Shown in pieces: positions 18,814 to 28,408 of a stretch of DNA of 28,408 nt (its first letter is position 1; every line of letters starts with the position of its first letter). Below the pieces are notes generated by a model that worked only from the letters and a program-made list of their open reading frames with translations, had not been told where the DNA came from and made no database searches. The position numbers and the translations under genes were made by a program. This DNA is from Cudoniella acicularis (Eukaryota > Ascomycota > Leotiomycetes > Helotiales > Helotiaceae): the NCBI GenBank assembly GCA_013054445.1, contig JAAMPI010000672.1, positions 1 to 28,408 on the forward strand, written 5' to 3'.

Positions 18814-19189
18814 GAGTACGACAGTTGGGAAACTGCCAGTTATATTTTCACGTCTTTCTATATATACCGTTCTACTGCGGTGGATGGACATGGGTGCAAG
18901 ATGTTTGCCCATACTTCGTTTGGCCTTGTGCTGGACTTCTGCAGAGCACTTTCCGCGATACCCGAGACTAAATTGCTCGACCCCCTCTTCTGGGCAAGTC
19001 TGTATGCCGTGAATACTGTAAGTGGTTCTTAGATTAGCAATCTAGTCGGGAGATGGTAGCTGGTTTATTCCCTGCTTATACGCATGCCAGGACCTGAAAA
19101 GGAATAGGAGAATTATGGACACTCTTGACACATTCTGCGCCTTGATCGATCCCAACATGTCTAGAATCGCCCTTCATCAAACGGGATAA
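18814..19189 (+). other. Possible two-exon orphan gene end (unrecognised)
   Basis: An open frame from 18814 contains FAHTSFGLVLDFCRALSA and ETKLLDPLFWASLYAVNT. It meets a strong donor (GTAAGTGG at 19018). A CCAG acceptor at 19090 rejoins in phase 0 to a 32-codon exon (DLKRNRRIMDTL...MSRIALHQTG) ending TAA at 19187–19189. There is no ATG at the 5' end, so at most this is the 3' part of a gene. I do not recognise the family. The match of phase, splice sites and non-random composition is suggestive only. Confidence 0.25.
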
Positions 19190-20300
19190 AAGGGTACAGT
19201 CGATATTGAGAGATATATTCTGCCATTGCGTAGAGTTCTGTATTGAGATATTGGATCAATGCCAAAGTAGATTATCTAATAAGTCAACCTCTTCCCGACC
19301 CCAAAAGTATTACATCAACACATTGGAGGTGACTTTTATTACAAGGTCACTATTGTTCCACTTCTGCCATTTCTTGCCGCGATATAGGCGCTTCTAACCT
19401 CCCCTGATTGGAACCTTCTACACCTCGTTCAAGCTTTTAGTTCTAGAATTGCGGCGACCGTCATCATGATATCACCTGGACTTTAGTGACCAGACATAAA
19501 AATGACTTCAACTATACCAAGAGACCTTCCGCCCTTCAAAATCAATAATAGTAAACAGCCTCTCTCGCCACGAGAGAGCACGCACCCCATATTCGTAAAA
19601 CCCAACCCGAGCATCGAGCAAAAAACTTGCGAACAACAAGAAAGCGCCAAACGACGAAATCCTACACTCCAACGTCGAAAGAAGTGATTATGGTTGTGCG
19701 CTGTTACAAATGGAATAGATGGTAACAAGTTGAGTAATTATTCACCTCCTGTTTTTTTTTTTTTTTTTTTTTGAGGTACTAGAAGTGGAATCCAGTGCTG
19801 GAATACTTCTATTCGAATACGGTAGGTGTTACAATCACTCGGCCATAGCGAGAATGTATCAAGGCTGATGGGATGAGGCGGAAACTATATGCGTGCGTGC
19901 GCTAGAAATAAATTGCTACAAATTGGTCAACGCTTCTCTTTCTTCACGCCAAATGTTCGAAATTACAATCCTTGCTAGCTGGACTTGTAGTGCTAGTCGG
20001 CACGAGTGTGATTGCAAGAATGGTTAGCTGTATCATAAAAAGAACGGGTGGATATTTCAAACTTATATTAGCCTGAGCAGCAAGGCTGGTATCTTTTCTT
20101 TGCTTGCTTCCAACGTTAGGCCCTCCCTTAGACGTGGGGTTCATATAGCCCGCACCTGGCTCGAGGGAGTTGTCGACAGCATCGCCGTAAATATTCTTTC
20201 AAGGCTGCACACAGCCATCCTTTCGTTCAGCGTGAGTCACTTCCTCTACCCAGCTCCTGTTGTTTGGATAAGAGCTTGTGTTTGTAAGGCATTTAGGCTT
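19190..20300. other. Non-genic region with SINE-like insert
   Basis: Apart from the tRNA-derived repeat and its T21 tract (19752–19860), I see only short open frames without motifs. Confidence 0.5.
19752..19860 (-). mobile_element. tRNA-derived SINE-like retroelement with poly(A) tail
   Basis: On the minus strand, TGGCCGAGTGA matches the Pol III A box (consensus TRGCNNAGTGG) at 10 of 11 positions, as in a class II (Ser/Leu) tRNA D-arm. About 45 nt later, GGATTCCAC resembles a shortened B box, followed by TTCTAGTACCTC and an uninterrupted A21 tail. The acceptor ends do not pair, so it is not a functional tRNA. A tRNA-like head with an oligo(A) tail is the hallmark of SINE insertions. I could not find clear target-site duplications. 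Confidence 0.4.
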
Positions 20301-20790
20301 ATGAGCTATAACCAAAACCAAAATCAAAACAAGAACCCAAACCCACCTCGAAATCCCACCTCAACGTCCCAACAGGCACCTCCCTCATACAATTCCACCA
20401 CAACACCACCTCCCAACACACACGCACACCCTTACTCTCACACTAACCCACCTCCTTAACCTCCCTAAATCCCTTTCCTCCTCCTCCTCCTCTTCTTCTT
20501 TACAACAATCCACAACCACCACAACCACTCCCAGATCCCCTTAAGCTGCGCCGCCGATACCCGCCTACTAAAACGAGATCAAAACCAACGAGGAAAAGTG
20601 GAGATGCTTCCAGCCTGTGTCGTGTTCTTTGACGACACAGAGAACATGGTGTGCGTGGTTGGTGAGGTGTCCTGAGTCGGAAGGGAGGCTCAAGGTCAAG
20701 ATTATGGGAGGAATGGTAGGGATAGCGAGGGAGGGTGTGTTGGAAGTTGGACGTGGGTTGGTGAGGGGTTTGAGCCGTGGGCTGAGTTGA
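20301..20790 (+). pseudogene. Proline-rich frameshifted ORF remnant (unrecognised)
   Basis: Three overlapping open frames follow each other. Frame 1 runs from ATG 20301 to TAA 20457 (MSYNQNQNQNKNPNPP...). Frame 2 is open from about 20453 to 20632 (NPFPPPPPLLLYNNPQPP...LKLRRRYPP). Frame 3 is open to 20790 (NEEKWRCFQPVSCS, then EGRLKVKIMGG). Together they read like one protein with an Asn/Pro/Thr-rich N-terminus and a more ordered C-terminus, broken by two frameshifts. I do not recognise it, and low-complexity CT-rich DNA (20476–20500) inflates the open frames. Confidence 0.25.
20476..20500 (+). repeat. (CTC/CTT)n trinucleotide microsatellite
   Basis: Five CTC units followed by CTT units. It encodes Pro or Ser runs depending on frame. 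Confidence 0.75.
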
Positions 20791-23700
20791 TGGAGTGAGA
20801 AGGAAGGGGGGAAGGAGAGGGTGGGACAAAGAGGGAACTAACTGGATAGGGGAAGAAGACGTGAGGGGAAGAGCAGAAGTGAGTTGTGGAGGTAAAAGAA
20901 GTTAAATAAGATAGCTGGGGTAGAAGAGGGGGTGGTGTGGCGGCGGGGTCGAATGAGGAGGGTTCGTGTTATGGAAGGATATTAGAGGGCTTATAATAGA
21001 AAATGTTAGAATCTTAACCCCTAGCTGAAGTTGCAGTTGGAGGTATTTACTTGTCTCTATTGGAGGAAAAAATTTGACTTGGTAAAAGTTCTAGAACTCC
21101 CGTCCTTAGTTAATAGTGTGTTGCTGTAACAGCACAATAATCATCGAATCATCAAGTAACTTTGAACTTTCAAAACGAAGATCATCTTCCAGGGAATATT
21201 TCACCAGAAAATCACAAAGTATAAAAGCCGCAAAACCAGGTATATCAATCTGTAGTTTCGAAGGGATAAAAATTCCCGGTAGGCAGACGCGGTGCCACGC
21301 TGGCATATACAAATACAGCAGCATCAAAAGCTTAACAAACAGAAGAATCAACTTCTCAAATTCAAGAATGTTATCGGGTTGACTAGGGGACTTTATGACA
21401 GGCATTGTTGGCAGAGAAGTAGCTCGGAAAGGCAGAATCAAAGGGCACTTGCCTGAATTGACATTTAGAGAAACGAGTTCCTGAGTGTTGAATGAACGTA
21501 GCAAGCAAGGAGTATAACAAAGATCTAGGAGTACCCTACCCTAGTCTTTCTCGACCCCCTGAGAAAGTTGCGTTTTAGTGGCTCTAGCTAGGTTGAGAAA
21601 GTAAAACGCACGAGGATGAAATTACCAAGATCAAACCTAGGACTCACTTGAAGCCTTGTCCATTTCAGCTAGAGGCAAACGTAGCCTACAAACTTTACAA
21701 GCTTGCAAATTGCAATTTTCGACCCTTGCAATCCAAATCCACCTTTGAGGGAAGCTGAATCCGTAGACCCGACGCAACGGTTCGCACAGAGACTTCGCTG
21801 ACGGGCCTCAAGTGGATCCGCCAACGGGAATAAAACGTCACGCGAGACGGCAGTTCGATCCAACCATTGAAAAGAGAATGCGCCAAAGATGAAATGCACA
21901 GACCAACCGTATTCGGCCGATTCCTGCACCGTTGCATTTTACGCCGTCTTCAAGTGGAGCGGGTCGCTGAGCATTATCCACGAACCCCAATCTGAGCCAT
22001 TTTAGTGCCGGCGGTTGGAGGATTAAACGGTTGCTGGATGTGATAGGTTCACTTGATGTCCCGAGCGTTGAGTTTGTGGCGTGATAAAATAGGGGCAGCA
22101 ATGCCGTTCGAGGAAGAAAAGTCCCGTAGAGATATCAGATCGACGATCTTGAGCTGGAGAAGATTATTGTGTACGTGGGGATCAGAGTTGGAATCAGAGA
22201 CGTGTCATGAGGTCTTCCGTACTGTCGGTGTCGGGTTGGTATAGTAAGGTCTGAGGTGAGATGTCATGCATGGGAGTTCCGAAGTCGGGAAAAAGTTGGC
22301 TTCGGGTTCGTTTTGTAAACCTTAGCTTGTAAGACATTTCCATGCACTCTTGATTCAGAAAAGGATAATTTGAAGAATTTATCGAAACGAAAAGTTGGTT
22401 GTTGAGTGGGTTGAGGAGGAAATGTTTCTAAAAGTGGGGAATATGACATGTCATTCCATAACCGTTGGCAGTTCCAGGGTGTATCCCGTGATGGTACTTC
22501 CAGAAAATGCGGTTCATACGGCACTTGCGACGCCTTCCCATTTCCTGCAATGAGACATCCAAATAAGAATGGGATCCGAGGAGGTTCGCTCCGGCCCGAA
22601 ACAGCTCAGGAGTCAAGACGCAGGATTGGCTTCTGTGGAAGGATGAACCCGGCTCAGTTGTCTTTGTCAAGTTGTCACTTTTTGAGACGGACACGACCTG
22701 CAATGACTAAGAGATGCAAGACAGAGGCAGTGGCTGACGCAATAAATATAACGGGCGATGCAAGTTGTTAAGAATTCATGCATGGTGAGCAATTTATCCA
22801 GTCTGAGAAATTGCCACCCACACCAAATCCTGTGGTGCCGTTCCCTCGGAATTTGAGGAGCATGACTGAGCTGAAAGAAGCCGGGTTCTCATGGCAGGCA
22901 CTGCGAAAACGACCTTGGAGTGGTTGTACTGTACAGCCTTTTGGTCGTCCAATAAAATGCCATGAATCGACGGAAGATTTATGAAGAGACGAAATTGATT
23001 TGCTGTGATATAAGGAGGTCTGAGCGATAGAAGACATATCCAATCGAGGTTGGGGAGTAGGCACTCCGCACACTAGATCTAGAGTCAGGCATTTCTTTCA
23101 TATGAGAACTGGGCTAAAAGATTGATAGTGCGTTGTCGTGGATATCTTGGCTGGTGGCAAATGATACCCTGCATAATGCAGGACCATTTTGACTGCGAGT
23201 CCTCAGCGGATTTAGGATTGCGAACAACTATGATACTCGGGCCGAGAAATATTTCACGGCCTGCAGTGTGACAGCAGTCGTTGAGGCAAAGCAGTAGTTG
23301 GGTCACCGCTTTTTCGGGGGATCGTGTGTTTTTTGCTGGTCAAGCCAGGCAGAAGAAGAAATTTGCTGTTTGATTCTCCACTTGCAAAAATGTCGTTATT
23401 TGAGAAAGACTGTTGAGAACTTGTAAATCTCACGTGGTCTGAGTTAGACAGTAATCTCCCTCGTTACCAGCTCTCCTTGTCATACCAATATCATTTTGTA
23501 GTTATTCAGTAGGCGTGGGGTTTTGAACTTACCGTTACATGTGGATAGATATCTGTGTGATTTTCGATCCCTGCCAACTGCTTTCTGCTATTTCAATCTG
23601 AACAGGGAGACCTCGCTTTCCGTGGAACTCGTGAGACGGGGGTTGTAACCCTTTTGTATCCTCCGAATGTCTTCTTTTCGGAATGATCTGTAGATCACTG

Positions 23701-24503
23701 CATCGAAATACAGCATTCCTGCACGATTCACGCGACGGGAGACCACATGATCGAGTTCCAAAGACCAAAGAATTGGAATCTTGCCGTATGGTCTTCTGCC
23801 CTTTGTTACACGAAACCCGGCGTAGCACTTGGAGTTACGAATGCATGTCTCCGCAAGCTAGGATGAACACTGCATATATTGATAACTGCGAAGGCTGGAA
23901 TACACCTGAATCTTGAATGGAAGATTAAAATGGCTTTTCTCGAGGCAGAGTAAGAATTTGCAACTGAGAGCTGGAAGCAGAGCGCGGTGAAAGGCTGTTT
24001 GGTTTTGAAGCCGGATTTGAATTTGAACATTTTGGCAATTTCCGTGCTATCGCCGACTGTACATTTGCAGATTCAAGTGATCATTTATGTCAATTTAGAA
24101 TCGAACAACTCGTACAGTATTGATAGTGCTGACGATTCGCCAACCGTGATACAGAATTAGGGTATGCTGCAAGAATGTGCCTGAAGTATGACAAAAGAAT
24201 GACTGATAATAGTAGATGAGAATGAGCTTAGTAAATAGCGGAGACTCCTTGTTGAAACTCGAGACTCGAGATCACTTCGAATGTAGGACCGGAAATAGTA
24301 CGATCCGAGGATCGACTAAACAGGTCGCCGACTTGACATCTGTGTTTAAGCACGATTCTTGAATAGATGCTTCTGGCACGAATTTCACGGAGTACTCGGA
24401 TTAATAGCGGGAGTGTAGAAGATCTTGAACCAGTTCCTGCGCTATCAATATTTCCTGCATAGGGAATCTGCTATGTCGATTTTTCCGCGTCTGAAAAGTT
24501 TCT
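20791..24503. other. Long gene-free stretch
   Basis: About 3.7 kb with base composition similar to the genic part and not AT-collapsed. Only open frames under 135 codons occur, scattered on both strands and often antisense to each other, without motifs. A nested inverted repeat sits at 21546–21610. I see no RNA gene, transposon ends or splice-linked exon series. Confidence 0.45.
21546..21610. repeat. Nested inverted repeat
   Basis: CTTTCTC (21546–21552) pairs with GAGAAAG (21561–21567 and again 21595–21601). TGCGTTTTA (21569–21577) pairs exactly with TAAAACGCA (21602–21610). Confidence 0.6.
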
Positions 24504-25124
24504 TTGTCCTTCCATATATTTGTGAAGTTGCACAGCGCCTTGATAAGCAGACTGGAATATGGGTTTGAGAGGAGCAGCCTAATGCTCAGAAGATATCAAG
24601 TTATCAACCCCGCTGTGAAACGGCAGATCTCAAGTTCTCAGACGCGGCTATCCACACCTCTCCACACGGCATCAGATCAGATGATCACATGTGGACGCCC
24701 CCTGCATTTTAGGAGGATTAAACCCCTGTTCGCTCAAGCGTCCGTCTCCCGACTTTCTGGAAAGGGTGTGGAGTCCTCGGCCCAGGCCCTTGCACGCGAT
24801 GGTAAGAATCCCGGCACAATCCTCTCTGCACATTTTGCGATCCCGAATTCTGTTTGGCTGGCTTTTCGGGCGTCGCTTCCACCGCCGACATTGGCGAACA
24901 GCAGAGGAAACGTTGATTGGTTAAAGAAGGGCAAACAGCTGAAGAGATTCCAAGGTTGCGGACGTGGGAAAAATAGTGGAGCAAAACACGCAGCGAAGCC
25001 ATTCCCTTTCGCGACGTGGAGGACGACTTGCCGAGGTGGGTTTTTATTTGGCGGCAACGGCGACACGATGCTTTTTTTTTGCAATATCCCGCCTTGGGCA
25101 GAACCCCCTCCGAGACATTTGTAA
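24504..25124 (+). other. 206-codon open frame, unrecognised, possibly spurious
   Basis: The longest open frame in the right third of the window. The translation has no signal peptide, membrane segment or motif I know. It is rich in Arg/Ser/Pro, includes a Phe run from a poly(T) tract, and overlaps two antisense open frames of about 100 codons. No introns or flanking promoter signals support it. Listed only because of its length. Confidence 0.15.
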
Positions 25125-25460
25125 GAGGTGCTGTTGGAAATGAAGATGTGAGATGAGGTCAGTACCAGTGATTCCCACGGGGCCAGTGAATTTTGTCCAC
25201 GATAACTCGCATTATCTCACGTCTAAAGTTGGCTGTGCTATGTGGTGCATGCGAGTCCCTGAGAAAAGATATTGGGTTGGCGGTCTGCCGGGCTGAGGCT
25301 TCTGGCTTCCCCTGCCGCAGATACACGTCTCACTAATTCCTTTAACCCTAAACATTTGTTTTGCAAGGGGCAGACCAGACAGCTGGTAAGATACGAAGCC
25401 TGCGTGACACCTGGCACACTGAAAACAAAGAACACCGATCAGCTTTGAAATGCTGATGGG

Positions 25461-25500
25461 TATGCCCAGGTATGCCCAGGTATGCCCAGGCAAGCCCAGG
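25461..25500 (+). repeat. 10-bp tandem repeat (TATGCCCAGG)x4
   Basis: Three exact copies and a fourth, CAAGCCCAGG. Confidence 0.9.
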
Positions 25501-26680
25501 CAATGCATGCAAAACATCGCGGTAGTGCAACGCCGTCTATTTTCATGGATGGGTGTTGTCAAATATATTTGTGATCTGATGGCTGTATGTTTTGAGATAG
25601 GTCTGCATATAGGCGCCGCCGAGCTCAGCATTGTTGAACCGTGGATGCATCAGTGACATGCAACTGAAGACTAGCTGAAATATTGGTGTGATCTTAAATG
25701 GAAGAGAATCAAGAGTAGCCGTGAAAGACTTCCGAGCCTCCATCTCGTCTTTGTGCCCTGTTGGAAGTGTTGACTGCTGCTCTTGTTTGATTTTGCCTTT
25801 CCATCTGCAGCAAGTACTTCGTACCTTGGTAGCTGGGTGCTCATTGTGGCCCAGCTGGAGACAGTTGCAAGAGGGGTTGCTAGCTAGCTAGTTATAGTGA
25901 ACAGCAAGGAGGCAAAGGATTGGGAAATCCCAATACCATAGTTTACATCGAGACTAAGGATAGTGGTGGTGTGCGGGCGGATGCGATTGGACGGCGGAAG
26001 GCGGACGGGATTTTCTTGCGTTGTGATGTGCATGGGAGAGAGTGTTGCTGAAGTCAGATGCAAAACCTGGACGAGTTGCCCTCGAGCTGTGCTGACGGAT
26101 TCGGAGACCAGAGGGTGCAGAGGACTTTGGTGTTTTGTGTGTGTACTTCGAATATGCCGAGTAATTGATCTGATTCGAGCTTCCGGCATCATAGGGCTCG
26201 AGCTCTCGGCGACGATCGATCATGATTTCCTGGGCGGGTTCCCGAACGCCAACACGAGGCCAACACGCTGGAACATGCATGATCTTTCATGTCCCACGAA
26301 GCCATCAATGACATTTCGCGCGGACGCTGTGCTGAGTTTCTCGTGAATTCTCATGTCGGAACGGGCCTGCGGGTCGCATTTGCGCTGTTTGTCTGACTTG
26401 TTGGATCTGTGCTGCGTTGGGAGAAAGAGGTGAATGGAGAGAGGGGAGATTGGGAGCTGGGCCGGGTAGCCTAGCAGGCTGGGTTTCCCGCGCGGCAGCC
26501 GGATCTCTTCTACCGACTTGGCCACTGCAACGCCAGCGACCCAGCATTTCATCCCACCAATTCGCCGACCCAAGCTGGCGGATCTCTTCGAAACAGCCTA
26601 GACCCTCGCAGCCAGTCACGCCGTCGCGCGCCAGTTTGAGAAGACACGGGGTGAGAGAATCCGAGCAGCAGACATGAAAA

Positions 26681-26720
26681 GTCAGGAGTCAAGAGGCAAG
26701 AGTCAAGAGTCAAGAGTCAG
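26681..26720 (+). repeat. 7-bp imperfect tandem repeat (AGTCAAG)n
   Basis: AGTCAAG units in tandem, interrupted by one GCAAG. Confidence 0.8.
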
Positions 26721-26770
26721 CGCCTGCAGCTCCGCAGCATTGAAGATCCAGCAGCGAGTGGCGGAGATAG

Positions 26771-26840
26771 AGGGCAGAGAGCAGAGGGCAGAGAGCAGAG
26801 GGCAGAGAGGCAAGAGGGCAGAGAGGCAAGAGGGCAGAGG
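26771..26840 (+). repeat. Purine-rich 14–16 bp tandem repeat (GCAGAGGGCAGAGA)n
   Basis: About five units of GCAGAGGGCAGAGA and the GCAAGAGGGCAGAGAG variant. One strand is nearly pure purine plus C. Confidence 0.85.
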
Positions 26841-27896
26841 ATGTGGAGGTACTGTGCGTCGTGCGATCACGGATGGCGCTGCGGTGTTGAAGAAACACGT
26901 TCGTCCTCTGTACCCGCTGGTATGGTCGAGAGATCACGGATGACGCTGCTGGCAGACTCCTGGCAGACTACTGGATGCGGACAGTTATGATTCAGTTGCT
27001 CACTCGCTGCTGACAGAGCGCCAAGGCACCAAAACTCAGCCTTCGCGGTATTTGTACGATGCGATCCGATTGTGCTCCTCCAGCCTGTTCCGCACCGCTT
27101 TTCCATCCGCTATCCGGTTAGAAGAAACCATGTCTCTTTCCATCTCCAAAGAAACGATTGGTATGACTTTCCCAAATAATTTATGCCACCTGGCTCTCTG
27201 GCAAAGAGTCGGGCCTGATGCATGCAACTCAGACGTTAGATGACCATGCTCTCCCAAAGAAATCTGCAGTCTTTTCCACCTCTTTCCGCCTTTCCCCTCT
27301 CCACGGTCCCAAACTCTCAGCATGCATGGCCCTGTTATCATCTCGGACCATGGTTGGCAGGGCTCACAGGTCACTAGTTGTCCAACCAGCAAATCATACC
27401 ATCCCAAACATGGGCTGCTGTTGGTTTTCCATTGATCCCCCTGTTCCCTGTGCACAATATTCCGAGGAGTGTGCAGGGCTGCCCGGGCGGCGGGCAGCCA
27501 GTCCAGAAGTGGAGGGCGGCGTTCAACCACGAACTTGGGTCGCAATGGCAGTGGAAGTCACACTCGCACTCTGTTCTTTTTTTCTTTCTTCATATCGCTG
27601 GCCGGGTTATATCGTATCGTTTGTGGCCCCTTGCCCGACTTGCTATGCATCGCGGTGGTTAGTCTCTTGGTGTTCGCTCACAGAGTGGGTGAAGGCATCC
27701 TGCCACTTTGTGTGATGGCCCTGTTGGTGACTTGGTGTCGCTTTGATCAGTGAATCGTGAGATCGCGGTGGCGCCCTGCTGCATCACCAAGGGGACGAGT
27801 GACGAGTGACAAGTAACGAGGGGGAGGGGAGGGGAGGATCCAAATTAGTCGCCGTGTCTGACTTTTGCAATTGACGGCTGTGATCTCCACGCTTAC

Positions 27897-27937
27897 CAAG
27901 TGACCCAAGTGACCCAAGTGACCCAAGTGACCCAAGT
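27897..27937 (+). repeat. 9-bp tandem repeat (CAAGTGACC)x4.5
   Basis: Four exact copies and a partial fifth (CAAGT). Confidence 0.9.
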
Positions 27938-28091
27938 TCATTCCAACACAGAGCTCGCTCGCACATCCCCTCCTAGTCTGCCAGCCGAAGCCTATAGGAG
28001 CTCCGTGTTATCCTCCTGATCTGTTGGGATGCTCCGACGTTCTTCAGAGAGGAGAAATGATAAATATCGCCGTGGCCGCCCACTGTTTTGG

Positions 28092-28099
28092 TATAAAAG
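28092..28099 (+). promoter_or_regulatory. TATA box of a gene beyond the right edge
   Basis: TATAAAAG, the canonical TATA sequence, on the plus strand. It is followed by a C-rich, ATG-poor stretch and preceded by mixed-composition DNA. The sequence downstream (28120–28408) would be a 5' leader whose coding start is not in the window. Confidence 0.4.
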
Positions 28100-28304
28100 T
28101 CGTGAATCTCTTCGTTTCCACTCCCAAGTCGAAGCCGAGCATTGCCTGGCCTCAACCAATCGTCAGGATCAAACATTGAAACATCCCCTCGACCAACCCC
28201 CTTCTTCGCCCCCACCCAAGGTCGTGAACCTGACCGGCAAACAGCAGAGAGGCAGAATTTGTGCCGGAGAAACCGTTGAACTTGAATCATTGCTTGCAGA
28301 TATA

Positions 28305-28346
28305 AGCAAAAGCAAAAGCAAAAGCAAAAGCAAAAGCAAAAGCAAA
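28305..28346 (+). repeat. 6-bp tandem repeat (AGCAAA)x7
   Basis: Seven exact copies. In frame it would encode Ser-Lys repeats, but that frame stops at 28361, so a leader position is more likely. Confidence 0.9.
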
Positions 28347-28408
28347 AAAGTTGGGAGTTGAAACAAACCCTCAGTCTCTTACAAACTCGGGCGTTCAGGG
28401 CAGCTTTC

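Larger units (their letters stand above)
25125..28091. other. Gene-poor region rich in minisatellites
   Basis: About 3 kb with several tandem repeats (25461, 26681, 26771, 27897) and open frames up to 169 codons that overlap each other antisense (27036–27545 minus, 27218–27715 plus). No motifs are recognisable. It is likely the long upstream region of a gene to the right of the window. Confidence 0.45.

Noticed and set aside
19773..19860. Functional tRNA-Ser/Leu gene
   Set aside because: The A box is good, but the acceptor-stem ends do not pair, the B box is shortened, and an A21 tail follows. This fits a tRNA-derived repeat better than a tRNA gene.
21847..21860. Isolated tRNA B-box-like GTTCGATCC
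   Set aside because: No A box or foldable cloverleaf lies at the required distance.
24734..25084. Minus-strand open frame antisense to the 206-codon frame
   Set aside because: Open frames on both strands over the same GC-moderate stretch suggest chance openness.
27036..27715. Two overlapping antisense open frames of 169 and 165 codons
   Set aside because: Each overlaps the other over about 330 bp, and neither has motifs, splice context or a credible composition.
25461..28346. CRISPR-like array
   Set aside because: The tandem units are contiguous, with no unique spacers, and the genome is eukaryotic.

Overview
The window is nuclear DNA of a filamentous ascomycete (Pezizomycotina). The basis is short GT–AG introns (51–180 bp, one of 414 bp), fungal-type proteins, and a transposon carrying RIP-like nonsense mutations. 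A Leotiomycete-like species is possible, but I cannot place it from sequence alone.

Layout. 1–980 (−): a mitochondrial tricarboxylate/citrate carrier whose 3' end runs off the left edge. 1642–3139 (−): a secreted, membrane-anchored histidine-acid-phosphatase-like protein. 4276–7431 (−): a broken pepsin-like (A1) gene, split near its 3' end by a 1,328-bp Tc1/mariner element (4452–5779) with 36-bp inverted repeats and TA target duplications. 8133–10547 (−): a complete three-exon Kelch–BTB gene of the Ral2/LZTR1 type. 11297–13148 (+): the APC/C activator Cdc20/Slp1, divergent from the Kelch–BTB gene across 749 bp. 14240–15983 (+): the TFIIA large subunit TOA1. 17279–18706 (−): a beta-lactamase-like serine-hydrolase pseudogene with several stops and frameshifts. 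From 18.7 kb to the right edge I see no convincing intact gene. That stretch holds a possible two-exon orphan, a frameshifted proline-rich remnant, a tRNA-derived SINE-like insert with a poly(A) tail, several minisatellites, and a TATA-type promoter at about 28.09 kb pointing out of the window.

The conserved core (Kelch–BTB, CDC20, TOA1) at 8–16 kb is intact. It is flanked on both sides by decaying accessory genes for secreted or catalytic proteins. The most informative locus is the transposon-split peptidase-like gene. Removing the element and one TA copy restores an open frame of 57 codons that encodes the lost C-terminal membrane anchor. The same gene carries an apparent independent 1-nt frameshift, and its catalytic aspartate motifs were already degenerate.
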